21,776 bases of DNA. It comes from Diplocarpon mali. Taxonomy: Eukaryota > Ascomycota > Leotiomycetes > Helotiales > Drepanopezizaceae. A program made the translations under genes and the position numbers. Where the stretch lies: positions 1 through 21,776 of the forward strand of contig JAENRP010000393.1 of assembly GCA_024741835.1 (NCBI GenBank), read 5' to 3'. The notes under the pieces are model-generated. The model was not told the DNA's origin. It worked only from the letters and a program-made list of their open reading frames with translations, and ran no database searches. Positions 7,741-18,460 of the stretch are shown here, piece after piece (the first letter of the stretch is position 1; the number at the start of each line of letters is the position of its first letter).

Positions 7741-9337
7741 GCATCAACATCGGTTCAGCGCTTGATAACGTGTCAAAACCCAATTTGGTGAAACTATCTC
7801 ATGAAATTGGCCTCGCTCGCACTGGTTTTGCAACCCCATCTTGCACGTGGTTTTCAAAGATTCTGATCCTGAGACTTTGAAGTCAAGCCCACGATTTCAT
7901 CGATCTAAGGGGCTAAATTTCGCTTACTTCAACCTCATGCTCAAGTTTACTTAAGGTATAGAACTCTATAAAGCAGTAACAATACTATGATCCTTTAATT
8001 ACATGTAGTTTTTCATAGAGATAGCTAAGACGTGGTATCAATGAACATTCTTAGATCAGCAGATTCCTATTTTACACAACTCAACTCCAAATACGTGATC
8101 CAATGTAGCGATTGTTTCATCACGAATTCCGCCCTCCTAACCCTCAAAACTTTGTGTCAAGACTGAATCGCAAAATGGGTTTCAAAAGCTATTTTGAGTT
8201 GCTATTCATGTACTACCACCCATAAGATCCGCGCCCGCGCTGTTCATGGCCTTACCTAGCTGACATAATGCTTTGGGACAGGCCTTGCAAGGAGTCGCTT
8301 CCAATTCTTGGTGCCTGAAATGGAGATCTGTCGTATGTGAATAGGGATAAGTATCATCTTCGGCTTTGTATCCGCGGATGTTTGGACAGGCTTATAAGAT
8401 GGGGCCACGGGTCCAGGGCTCGTTCCCGCTCCAGCTATTTGATGAACTCTACGCAACAGCTGGCTTGCAAATGCAGCGTCCGCACAAAATCTCCGGGTAG
8501 AAGCCGACGTGCCTCAGACCTGCGACTTTTCGGATCAAATGGCCCAAAGGTACATTCGCGATCATGGCCACGTGTCATTGTTTTGGTCAAATGATATAGA
8601 GTCTTGGTGTATAAGGGCCTGTCTGGAGAGGGCAGGTAAGCACAAGTTTGCTAATAGAATAGAAAAGTCGTCGAATTTCCACCATATAAACGTAACGGTT
8701 AATGCAAGGTTGGTTGGATGATGGATAGCAAAGTGTAAGTTTCCTTACACTTCCTGGTCACTACAAGTAAAGCACTAAAATCAGTAGTGATTGAACGGGG
8801 GATAGTTCTGATAGCACAAGGAGAAGCATAGCCCTACTATTAATCCTTAAGCTTAGGCACCCCATACCTTCCGTAATCTCTTTTACTACTAAGATTATCG
8901 CAACCTTTAAACTAAGTACTACTATATGCAGGATAGAGCCTCCTCTTCTCCCAAGCGGCGGCAGATGTTGATAATGCTAAAGCGCAAGAAGCGTACTCAT
9001 CAAATAGCACAGTTTTGCGCTTCAAATGCCTCAGAAAGAGCGTTAATAATCGTAGTAATCTTTAAATCTTTCTACTAAACATGATCTGAGCGAGAGCCTA
9101 CACTAGAGCTATTAACTATAACTTTGGTACTTTTGATAATACATATAGTGTGTTCTCCCAGTAAACTGCCGTTGTGTTTGTATTTAGAAATAATATGTTA
9201 AAGGCAACATAACTACAAATTGTGTTCATTAGCGTAGTTTCGATTTACTAATTGTATCTTGTTTTTCATGCCTTGTAGACTCTCTATTCATGTAAGGACG
9301 TACACTTCCTATTCAAACAGGTCCTAAGAGCAGCTTT
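7741..9337. other. AT-rich, stop-rich tract, likely RIP-decayed transposon DNA
   Basis: From about 7900 to 9330 the sequence is rich in TA, CTA and TTA (ctactactaagattatc, aactaagtactactatat). It has stops in all frames and only one or two short ORFs in a brief higher-GC patch at 8250-8700. This is the look of old repeats after CpA-to-TpA conversion. I could not recognise a transposase, a reverse transcriptase or terminal repeats. Confidence 0.5.
8731..8752. repeat. Perfect 9-bp hairpin
   Basis: aagtgtaag (8731-8739) and cttacactt (8744-8752) are exact inverted repeats around a 4-base loop (tttc). It lies at the left border of the most AT-rich part of the tract. It may be a transposon-end remnant or a transcription-end structure. 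Confidence 0.6.
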
Positions 9338-9639
9338 TCACCCCGACCCGATAATCCCATCCATGGCTTCCAATCTCTTCCTTCTGCCAATTGTCAGCGA
9401 CTTACCACACCTCAAGCGAGCATCATAGTCATGTAGAGGTTCAATGCCCACGAAGATTTCCGCCTTGCCGACATGTGAATACGTTCTTGTTCGATGAAAT
9501 TTTAGCAGTGTCCTATTCTTTGCATGTTGCTTATGCGAATCCTGCACTATCTCCACTCGGGCATGGAGCCTCCTTTCGGAACTTCCAGTCAGACACTGGC
9601 CGGTAATCTTTCGTGATTCGTGGTCATATGTAGTTGAGG

Positions 9640-10147
9640 GAAGTGCTACCGGTAACTGGCTACATCGAGGCGGATGAGGCGAAGTAGTCCTTCACAAATT
9701 GTTCTCGCAGTCTTTCTACCTTGCTTTATTATCCTATGGTCCACATCCTGTGCTTCGAATGCGGTGATGTTTATCAAAGGCTGATGGATCCAGATTGGCA
9801 GTTGTGAGTGTTCGAGATTCGTTCGATCTGTCTCTGTGTCACTTCGGCTCCCAACGCCAGTGGCTGTGAGGCCCTGGTGATGGGTTTTGGCCGTTGAGAT
9901 GATAAACAAACCCCCTCTTCTTTTTATACACAACACCTGCGTCTTTCGCAGACCACAGTAGACCCCGAAACACACTCAGAAATGATTGGATCAAGAATAT
10001 TATTTTCTTTGTCCAATTCGCTACTGCTCTTGTTGTCAGCCTGCGAGACTCAGCTACTATTGTTAGCGATCTCGGGGCCATGGATGGCAAAGCAAAAGCA
10101 CTCACTAGGATAACCAACGCTGTTCGTGTACCCGCTTTCATAACCAT
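9640..10147 (-). other. Candidate small spliced gene on minus strand
   Basis: An ATG at 10147 (MVMKAGTRTALVIL) is followed after 14 codons by a textbook donor GTGAGT. About 39 bases further on comes a GCTAAC branch site with TAG and CAG acceptors. Using the CAG about 65 nt after the donor continues the frame as ADNKSSSELDKENNILDP and ends in a Cys-containing tail (CERRRCCV). A TATA-like ctatatttta lies about 80 bases upstream. Without splicing, the same ATG begins a good signal-peptide-like sequence (ALVILVSAFALPSMA). A second frame from 9975 to 9646 could be a later exon. I recognise no family. A short secreted or nuclear protein cannot be told apart from chance. Confidence 0.25.
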
Positions 10148-10427
10148 CTCTACACCTTCAAATTCAGTCTCAACCTATGCTGCTGAGCCCTTGGGGAAAG
10201 TCCCAGATCCTCAGATCCTGTAAAATATAGTGCCAACCTTTGTGATGTGATCGTCTTCTCATGGTCTTGGTTACATTGGGGCCGCTCCCATCTTATCTTC
10301 GGTGCAAAGCTTGAACCCAGCACTCACTACCGCGACCTTGTATGGCACTTAAATCCGACAGCTCACCGACGAGCAGTCTCAAAATCTCGGCACACGTGTT
10401 TAGATCCTCAAAATCGACACATCCGCT

Positions 10428-10622
10428 ATGCCTGTGGCATTCAAATGGAATATACATGGTTTTGCGAAGATCGGGGCGCTCGATACTGCCACATCGACGA
10501 TCAACCTCGCTCAGGGCCTCACAAGACAAATCTCGGACGTACTTAGTGAGGCCAAGTCGGTTATAATCAACATTTGCCAAGGGCAAGAAATGCCTGTTTC
10601 GCAAATGCAGCGGCGTTTATAG
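10428..10622 (+). CDS. Small hypothetical ORF, weak candidate
   Basis: This ORF has 64 codons with a true ATG. The residue pattern is amphipathic and protein-like (IGALDTATSTINLAQGLT, then QISDVLSEAKSVIINI), suggesting a helical segment. It could be a short protein, a first exon or chance. It has no recognisable family, and the neighbouring frames on both strands are also open. Confidence 0.2.
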   Translation: MPVAFKWNIHGFAKIGALDTATSTINLAQGLTRQISDVLSEAKSVIINICQGQEMPVSQMQRRL

Positions 10623-11111
10623 CACCTGAAATTTCCACCATGTGCTTTTTATCTTTGCCGAGGCGAGGTTCTGACGGGGATGGTCCTGTCGTAGGAATTC
10701 TGCGAAGGGTTTATGGGGTGGGGAGCATGCGTATGGCATTGTGCAGATTTGGATCTGACTACTTTTTATGTGCGAGTATCTGTATGCGCGGCAGACTTGC
10801 TCAAGTAAAAGTATTCTTTCTTCTTGATTGGGCCCCGTCTGATCTTCTGCATATCTACATAGATCTACGCAGCAGACCTTTGGGCAGGTGGAAACTACTA
10901 TTTGAATCATGCTTGTGATATATATGTACAAACCGAAAACGAAGCAACCGTCTGTTGACTTTCACTCAAGGGGTCCATGTGTGGCGACGATGATTGGCTC
11001 AAGTCCCTAGCGTCTGAGAACATCCGTGCATCGAGCGGCAGGAGGATGACATCGAAATCGCAGCTGGAACCTGCAACTCCGTGAGAGAAGCCCGCTGCCC
11101 ATCGCAGAAAC
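10623..11111 (+). promoter_or_regulatory. Upstream region of the gyp2-like gene
   Basis: This is mixed-composition DNA without a supported gene. Possible promoter parts reading right are a TATA-like gatatatatg at about 10917-10926 and an inverted CCAAT box (attgg) at about 10993-10997. Transcription start sites cannot be located from sequence alone. Confidence 0.35.
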
Positions 11112-11165
11112 ATGAACAATGTTCAACCTCAGCAGTCTTGTGCAGAAGGCTCAATCTTTTATTGA
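11112..11165 (+). CDS. Overlapping upstream ORF of the gyp2-like gene
   Basis: An ATG at 11112, seven bases before the gyp2 start codon and out of frame with it, opens a 17-codon frame (MNNVQPQQSCAEGSIFY) ending at TGA 11163-11165 inside the gene. Both ATGs have A at -3, so a ribosome scanning from upstream would meet this one first. The main protein would then need leaky scanning or a transcription start between the two ATGs. It is real as a sequence feature. Its use in vivo is unknown. Confidence 0.55.
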   Translation: MNNVQPQQSCAEGSIFY

Positions 11166-14100
11166 CCCAACCCAAGCCCTCAACATCTCTGCATCAGACC
11201 GCAACCCGGCGAAATCCACCCTCTTCCGCCATCAGTTTCGGCTGCCCGACTCTCAAACACCTCTGCAAGAGATCACCGCCGAGCTCACAATATCTACACC
11301 GAACACCTACTCTCCGAATGCTACACAGGGGGAAAAGGACAAGTATCGGGACAGAGGGTACCACTATACAGGGAAGCTGCACCTGAGCGAGTCCTACCTA
11401 TGCTTCTCCACGCAGCCCACGAGCTTCCTGCAGACCGCCAGTACTAGCACGTCTTCTGGATTTACGGGACAAACACATGGAGCTGGCCCTGGAGGCAATG
11501 GCTTCACACTTCCCTTGTGCGCTATAAGACGTGTAGAGCGGCTCCATAGCCAAAGCTTTCAAGTACTCGTATCAGTCTCGCATCTGCACACGGAAACTAA
11601 CTTTTGGCGTAGTTTGCTCTGGCAATCACAACATGGAACGGACCAAACAGTGCAAATAATGCTACCAACGAGGGGTTGAAATCCTCGATTCCGCAAAGGA
11701 TCACCTTACACTTGGCGGGTAGCCGGCAAGCCTGCGAGAGATTCTGTGATGGATTGAAGAAGGGTCTCAAGAATGGAGTGGCGGACGTGGGGAAGCTGAA
11801 GAAGGTCGTCTCTCAATGCTACTCAGAACACCTCTTCTCCGGCGACAAAAAATCTGCCGAGGTCCCTGATGCTGGACTTGGCATGATTTTCCGATACCCA
11901 GGCGATGCCAGGAAACTGCGTGACAGAAGCAAGATGCGGCTCTGGGGCGAATACTTGCGTGACAATGGACGAAACGTTACCTTGATCCGACAGCCTACAT
12001 TTCATAAGCTTATCCGAGTGGGGCTTCCAAATCGATTGCGGGGAGAAATCTGGGAACAAACCTCGGGAGCTCTGTTCCTGCGTCTCGAGGAGCCTACGCT
12101 TTTCGCTGATACACTGGCAAAATACGAAGGGCGAGACTCTCTGGCACTTGACGAAATAGAAAAAGATCTCAATCGGAGTCTTCCAGAATATCCAGGGTTT
12201 CAGAGCGAGGAGGGAATTGTACGTCTTCGGAGGGTTCTCACGGCTTATAGTTGGATTGACGAGGAAGTTGGGTACTGCCAGGCTATGAACATTGTCGTTG
12301 CTGCCCTCCTCATATACATGTCTGAGACCCAAGCCTTCTTCCTGCTTCGAACTCTCTGCAACCGGTTACTACCTGGATACTACTCGACGACGATGTATGG
12401 AACCTTGTTGGATCAACGGGTCTTCGAATCTCTGGTAGAAAAGACTATGCCTATCCTATGGGACCATCTCGTCAAGTCTGATGTGCAGCTTTCAGTTGTA
12501 TCTCTTCCCTGGTTCCTTTCTCTGTACATCAATTCCATGCCGCTGGTGTTTGCTTTCCGTGTTCTAGACGTCTTTTTCTTAGAAGGCCCGAAGGTTCTTT
12601 TTCAGGTTGGACTTGCAATCTTACGAATCAATGGAGAGGAACTATTAGATGCAACAGATGACGGTGCCTTCATTTCCGTCCTGAAGGGTTACTTCTCGAA
12701 ATTGGACGATTCGGCGCACCCAAAGTCCGAGAATCCTAAACTAAAAGCTGTCACTCGGTTTCAAGAGCTGATGGTTGTCGCATTCAAAGAATTCTCGGGT
12801 ATCACGCAACACAGTATCTCCGAACAGCGCATGAAACACAAGGACGCTGTCCTGAACAACATTGAGAGCTTTGCAAAACGCACCTCGATACGAAATCTGG
12901 GACCAGATAGCAAGCGACTCGGGGTCGAGGACCTTGGAGCGCTATATGACAGGTTCTATGGGATACTATACGAGCGGCAACAGAGAAACCAAATGATACA
13001 GGATGAAATGGCAAGACGGGAGAAGGCCAGCAAAGCCAGAGCCGCAGAAGTCGTGACCGGTCTGGCCGAGACTCAGAGCATCGAAAAGGGAAGGGTTGGC
13101 TTAGGCCCTAGCCCAACGCTGATGGACTACGATGGTTTTCGAGAGTTTCTTGCCGGTATTTCGAAGTGGGCTATCACGGATTCTCCATTACCCCCGGAGA
13201 AGGACGCCGCGTCTGAACGAGAGAAGCACTCATACTTTGGTAACAGTGTCCGCCGTAAAGAGATCTCTCTCTCCCCTTGGGGAGCCGGAAACCCGGAACC
13301 AGCTGATCATGAGTTTATGAGACGGCTATTTCAACGCTGGGATGTAGGAATGAACTCGGCATTAACTCTTCAAGATGTTGTCACTGGTATTGCGCATATC
13401 AAGGGCAAGGGCGATATAATGGGAAGCATTACCTACTTTTTCGAGCTCTACGATGATGACGGCGACGGAAAGGTCGATCGAGAGGGTATCTTACGGATTT
13501 CGGAAGCACTGCTATTCCTGTCTCGGCGCGGCCTAGATGGGTCGTTGACGCCTTCGAGGTCAATGCTCGGCCTCAGCGAATACGAAGCTGGCAATGGCAG
13601 CCAAGATGTTCCTCAGCAGACGACCAACGAGCGATTCTTGAGTAGCGTTAGTGCATTTATTAGACGGTGCTTCGAGTACGCCGATCCAGATCACCCACAG
13701 AATCATGAAGATGAAGAGGCGAAAGTGGATGATCCAGACAGCTTCGAAATTGGGGACGATACCGATGAGGAGGAAGACCTCCTGGACCTTGGCACTGAAA
13801 AGACGCCTAGACCGAGCCAAAAAACTCCTGTAACAGGCACCCAAGCCAATGATCAGCGCCGCGTGTCAAAGGTCAATGCCGAGGCCGCAAACGCGGCACT
13901 CGACCCCTCGAAACCCTTGCACATCACGTTGCCTACTTTCCGTATGGTTGTTCTCGCCGACGAACTTCTAGAGCAGTTCTTTGAATCCTCCTTTCCGGCC
14001 TCCTTCCGTATCTCTGACAAGCTGGTCTCTACTGGCCCAGCGACCTCCTCCGCCAGTCTCACGACCTTTTCCAACATTGGCTTTGGCCGGAATGCCACAG

Positions 14101-14546
14101 CAGGTCAGGCTGGCTTGGGCGGAGTCGGAGGATCAAGCTCAGCTGGCGCTGTACCGCCTGGCAAGGGCCTCCGTGGGGTGCTGGATCACATCGTAACCGA
14201 CGGTATGCGTGTCGCAGCCGAAGTCCGCAGACGTATGGATGAGGCACAGAAGGAGATGGAGAAGAACGCTGTTCACAGAGCTGACGAAGAAGACGAAGAT
14301 GAAGACGAAGGCTACGATGCACGTACGCCCAGCGTGTACAACGGTGATGCAGGACGCCGTGGCGTTCGCTCTGAGGACAGGGACTTGCTTTCGGGTGCAG
14401 ATGCCGAAGCTGGCAGCATACGAGGTATGGATGCCGTAGATGAGGTGAAGCAGGCTTCTCTGAGCTCTAGTACTGGTGGCAGTGACAGAGCGAGGAGCAT
14501 TAGTACGACCAGCACTGCCTCGAAAGTGCTGGAGTTCGAACAGTGA
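11119..14546 (+). CDS. gyp2: TBC-domain Rab GTPase-activating protein (Gyp2/TBC1D9-like)
   Basis: The gene has two exons, 11119-11562 and 11613-14546, giving 1125 residues. It is a cytosolic GAP that speeds GTP hydrolysis on Rab/Ypt GTPases. Yeast Gyp2/Mdr1, the likely orthologue, acts mainly on Ypt6 in endosome-to-Golgi recycling. The start MFNLSSLVQKAQSFIDP precedes a PH-GRAM domain (about 34-205, with GKLHLSESYLCFST and LPLCAIRRVERLHSQSFQ, completed across the intron by FALAITTWNG). The TBC domain spans about 285-490, from GLPNRLRGEIWEQTSGA to RVLDVFFLEGPKVLFQ. Both catalytic fingers are present: Arg336 in IEKDLNRSLPEYPGF and Gln371 in VGYCQAMN. A helical region follows, then an EF-hand pair. 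The first hand is degenerate. The second has the loop DDDGDGKVDREG (762-773), which has Gly at position 12 instead of the usual Glu. The C-terminal third is low-complexity with two acidic clusters (about 860-890 and near 1040) and Ser/Thr-rich tails. Codon use is relaxed, unlike the GC-biased SMP-30-like gene. Confidence 0.93.
11563..11612 (+). other. Spliceosomal intron of the gyp2-like gene
   Basis: This 50-nt intron has donor GTACTC, branch site CTAAC (11597-11601) and acceptor TAG. It falls between codons (phase 0) inside the PH-GRAM domain and joins HSQSFQ to FALAITTWNG. Retention would end translation at TGA 11677-11679. A second donor six bases on (GTATCA at 11569) would add Val-Leu and also keep the frame, but it fits the domain less well. 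Confidence 0.85.
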
Positions 14547-15050
14547 GGCTGTATCTAATCTGATTGTCTTTGTAGCCATTTGGTTTGATTCATAGGGTGT
14601 GCGCGAGTGGGAAGCTAGTGCGGAGAGGATTCGGGCGTTTTGGTATGGCGTGTAGTAATCTGCGAGGAGATGATGTAGATGATACCGAAATTTAAGAACT
14701 CTTACCATACAGTGGCTCGCATTTGTTTCCTGTCTTAGCTCTTGGGCAAGGCTTTCACTTTTTTCGCTTGACTGCGTGGCTGGCAGCCTGCAGCCCTATA
14801 GTAGATAAATCTAAGAAACATTCCAAGGGAGATTCAAGATATTCACGCATTACTATTTCATTCACATCGACACATCCTTTACGCAAGCCAGCTGGACTTT
14901 GAATTGCTACCTATGGTTGTCTACCTTCCAGATTTCATGTTATGCTTGAATCATTAGAACACCATCATACGAAAACGATATCCCACTTCCAATGACAGCC
15001 AATGTCAGGTTCTACGAAAAGAAAAGAAAGAAGTCGCAACTCTTCAAGCG
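14547..15050. other. Downstream region of the gyp2-like gene, no gene seen
   Basis: This is mixed-composition DNA after the gyp2 stop codon. It holds only short frames and presumably contains the 3' UTR. I see no structured RNA. Confidence 0.4.
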
Positions 15051-15052
15051 AC

Positions 15053-15916
15053 TACCTGTCTTTCCCTGTCTCATATCTCTCCTCACAGGCTCTGATCACT
15101 TGGCCAGGAGTAACAGCAGAACAACAACTGCCACTAACCATCACCACCTCCCACTGTTGAGTGTCCAACATGTCATTAGAAGGATAGTACAGACAGGTCT
15201 GAGGGCAGCTTGCAGTGGTTGACTTGAAGCGCGTGAATTTTGAGCTGGTTCCCGGTGCCGAGTGCTCCGAGCCCTCCAGTAAACACAGCAGGTGTACAGA
15301 AGAGATTGTTCGTGACTGGTAATAGAAGCTGGCGGACCGGTCGTGGGTGGAGACTCTCGATGGGGTGGTGGCTTGCCTTGACGCAGACCAATTCCAGGCG
15401 TAGCTCTGGTGAGAGTCGAGCAGGAGTGTCTGGGCTCGTGGTAATTTATCTCATCCTACCTGGGTACCGGGCAGTTTGGCGCGTGCAAACGACAGGCTTT
15501 CGCACCTCTTTGGGTGGTTTTTCGAGGGAAAAGATAGATGTTGCTTGGTGTGGATATCCTGTTATCTTCGGGAACTCCTCGTAGGCGGGTATGCTTTGTT
15601 TGGATCTGCGCGGAATTTCCGTAGTTCCTATGAGAGGTTTCAAGTCGGAAAGATCTTGGGCTTGATACTCTCAGCCTCCAGGTACTTGTGTATTGCTGCG
15701 AAATTTCTTCCTCTCGCCTTGAAGTTCCGAAGAGCCTCTTGTCACGATGATCTCGCGGCGTAGCGCCGGTGGGAACCTGATAGTTTTGATGAACGGGGCC
15801 GACTCGAGGTGAGTTTCTTGAGAGGAGCCCAGAATACAGGCGTTGGATTCGAGCGGGGGGAGCTCGTTAGGTAGGAGCCAGAGATGTTTGAGAAATTGGC
15901 AAAATTTCCGTAACAA
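15053..15916 (-). other. Stacked open frames with splice-like signals, possible unknown gene
   Basis: Reading leftwards, several long frames lack stops. One has about 80 codons from 15916 (IRFPPALRREIIV). One runs from 15643 to 15460 and, after a 54-nt GTAGGA...CAG intron-like segment (15406-15459), continues as ELRLELVCVKASHHP to 15176. Another has 132 codons with no stop from 15450 to 15055 and ends near VSGSCCSAVTPGQVIRACEE. The frames conflict, and none starts with a good ATG, so I cannot write a gene model. I recognise no domain. A real multi-exon gene, a decayed gene or low stop density by chance all remain possible. Confidence 0.2.
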
Positions 15917-15919
15917 TGA

Positions 15920-16640
15920 GTATCCTATAGTCTGAGCCCAGATACGTTCCAGATCTAGGAGGATTTATCTCATTGGCTTTAAACAGATTGGAAATAGTTT
16001 GATACTAGCGCAGCAGAGTTTGAGATTCAGAGCTACATGGATATTTCAAGATTGGCTACAAAGCTAAGAAATTTCTAATCATTCATCTCGAAGCGCAGCA
16101 GGGCTACAGTTTCTTTTACCTATCACAAAGAAATCGATTAATATCAATATTTCTGCGCAGCTCTTACTTTCACCAAGTAGAGCTCCTGATCTACTCCTAA
16201 AGCTCTGATATATAAGAACCAAAATACAAGTATCTATTGCACAAGGAAACCGCCTAAAAGCCTCCCTTCTAAAAAGTCAACAAGTTATGCAAGCGCTACA
16301 GGTATCTTACTGTGGTTTGAGAGAATCATACCTCCCTAAAATCAAGGACGTCAAAGCCTGACCTGCTTAATGACACGCATTGAACTACGTAATTGATATC
16401 AAGATACCAAAGAAGCAGTAGGTGCAATAAGATTATCTTTCACGCGTTGTTAGACAGATGCTTAAAACCGGGAACGTCTTTGGACAGCTAGAGTTTAACT
16501 ATGGATGAATAGAAACAGGAAAAGAGCTACTAGAGTGACAGGAAGATAGAGTAATGGCAAGGAAGTCACTTGCCTTATTCTGTCTCTAGAGCTCCCTTGT
16601 ATATTGCAGGACGTCCGCTAGATCCTGTAGCAGCAGAAGT
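15920..16640. other. AT-rich, stop-rich tract, likely RIP-decayed repeat
   Basis: Composition changes at about 15920 to AT-rich DNA with many TA, CTA and TAG words (ctgatatataagaaccaaaa, gagctactagagtgacagg) and stops in every frame. It resembles the 7.9-9.33 kb tract. No transposase motif or terminal repeat can be seen. Confidence 0.45.
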
Positions 16641-18460
16641 TCTACAGCATCTTGCCCATCCTCCCCTTCTCCCTGTTGTGCTACGCCACTCTCCCACGCC
16701 ATTACCGATTCCCCCAGCCATAATTCGGTACAATTGAGCAACGTTTCTCCCCCTCCTCCTTAGACCCGCTGGTGCTGGCGTTGCGCCAAGGACAACGAAT
16801 ATAAATGCACCCAGGTGAAGCGCTGTTACCCCACAAGCTTCACGTTGCCTTGTTACCCATCCCTAGGACAATACGCGTGGGCATGGGTACAGGCGTAGAG
16901 CTCTCCGTCTCTATCTCTGCCTCCCAAAGCACCCTCTTCTCTGACCCCGCCGCCGCCAGTCCTCTCCCCATCATAACTAATTAATCCGTGGGAGAGAAAG
17001 ATCTCAACCAACCGGTGCACCCGGCCTGGCTGCAACGACCGAGTCACTAACAGCGCGCGCCACGTCAAGGCCGCGCACCGATTGGATTAGCCTTTTAGGC
17101 GGTAGCACTGTTGTCCTGGTGTTTCAGACAGTGGAACTACGAAAAGAATGCTCTGGATGTATGCCTGCAACGACGGTAGGAGAGGGGGCTTAGGACCCAG
17201 GAGGGTGGATGTTGAGGGTCTATGGACCAGCATGTAGGGGCTTAGAAGACGATGGAAATGTCACTACTGCGGACGCATAGTTAGCGAAGAGGAAGAAGCT
17301 GGTTTGTTCATCATGGCTTTGTGGTGGCGACATGATAACAAGATTGGGGAGGTTGGGTTCGCATCTGCTGTGAATTGAACATATCACTACCTACCTTGTC
17401 AAAAAGCATTGAGAGAACACTTCCAGGTTGATTATGGCTACGGAGTCAACCTCTTGGTTTAAAATGGGCAAAAGAGCAAAAACCACATCTACTCACCCTC
17501 AGTATAGATTATGCTTCCCTCTTTCCGAAAGGCCTCCAGCCTCACTCCCCTTACATAGCGTACTGCACCACACCCCGACTGTTTTTGACAGTAAAAGCAG
17601 TTGAATACGACACTAATGAAATTTATAAGCGTAAAATATGGAATATGGTTCCAAGAGAACATTATAAATAATTCCCAATCTTTAGGCTTAAGCCTGTGTA
17701 TTGGACGGCGGCATCATTAGGAGAGCTTCTTCAAGCCCAACGGCTACATGCTACGCAGGTTATAGAGTTGCGTGCTTCCCGGTATGTAGCGCTGCTCTGG
17801 CCCTCCAGGAGCCACTGCCGTAGAGACCCTAGAGTGATTAACAACTTCCAAGTCGAAGTCCGGCAGTGATCCGAGGAAACACCAAGCGCCTCGTATCAGC
17901 CCTTCTCTTGTATTCGTGGCGAGCGGAGAGACGCTCGAGGTTGCAAGCCAAGATCCTCAAACAGGAAAATCCGCTGCTTTCCACCCCACAAATTATCTTC
18001 GAGGGACGATGCAGCCAATGTGTCATCGTAGCTAACCATCTGATTTGGATTTCCTAGAAAGACACCCTCCTTGGCAGAATCGAGGCGAGCTTAGGATCAA
18101 GCGTCCATTGTCTGTAGTGTTTGGAGACAGGGAGGGCAAAAAAGGAAAGTTGTACGTGAGCCAGTTGGGTAGCGGTAGCGGCGTATTCGAGACGTTGGGA
18201 TAGTTAGGTGAGCCGCGAGGTAACAGGGCCATGTGCCTTGTAATTCTTGGATCAAGTCAACCTCAACACAAGTAGGGTACGGCACGTGAAGTTTTCAGGA
18301 GCGATGACAGAGGAAGACGCGATAAGGGAGGCACGCATTACTTTGATAGCTCACAGCCAGGTTCTCTGATATATCTCTAATTCCAAAGCCGCCTCTCAGC
18401 ACAGGGCGATGGAATCGCAGCGGTGACGCAAAGGAGCATACGTCTTCAGAAGATACTCAC
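16641..18460. other. Intergenic: CT-rich promoter-like DNA and unremarkable sequence
   Basis: Between 16,660 and 16,980 there are CT-rich tracts (ctccccctcctcctt) and a TATA-like tataaatg at 16,800-16,807, followed by a 59-codon ATG frame (16805-16984) with no recognisable content. The inverted CCAAT motif gattgg is at about 17,080. A short AT-rich patch lies at about 17,590-17,700. The rest has only ORFs of about 60 codons on both strands, and I see no gene in it. Confidence 0.35.

Noticed and set aside
7681..9590. Shared 11-base word aacttccagtc at about 7692 and 9580, considered as a duplicated segment
   Set aside because: Flanking DNA does not align for more than a few bases on either side, so a chance match is the simpler explanation.
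14139..14708. 189-codon minus-strand frame under the end of the gyp2-like gene
   Set aside because: It is antisense to a well-supported coding exon and its translation has no recognisable content.
17280..17375. tRNA-like A-box and B-box words (tggctttgtgg, gggttcgcatc)
   Set aside because: The A-box lacks its conserved A, and the flanks do not pair into acceptor or T arms. I found no tRNA anywhere in the window.
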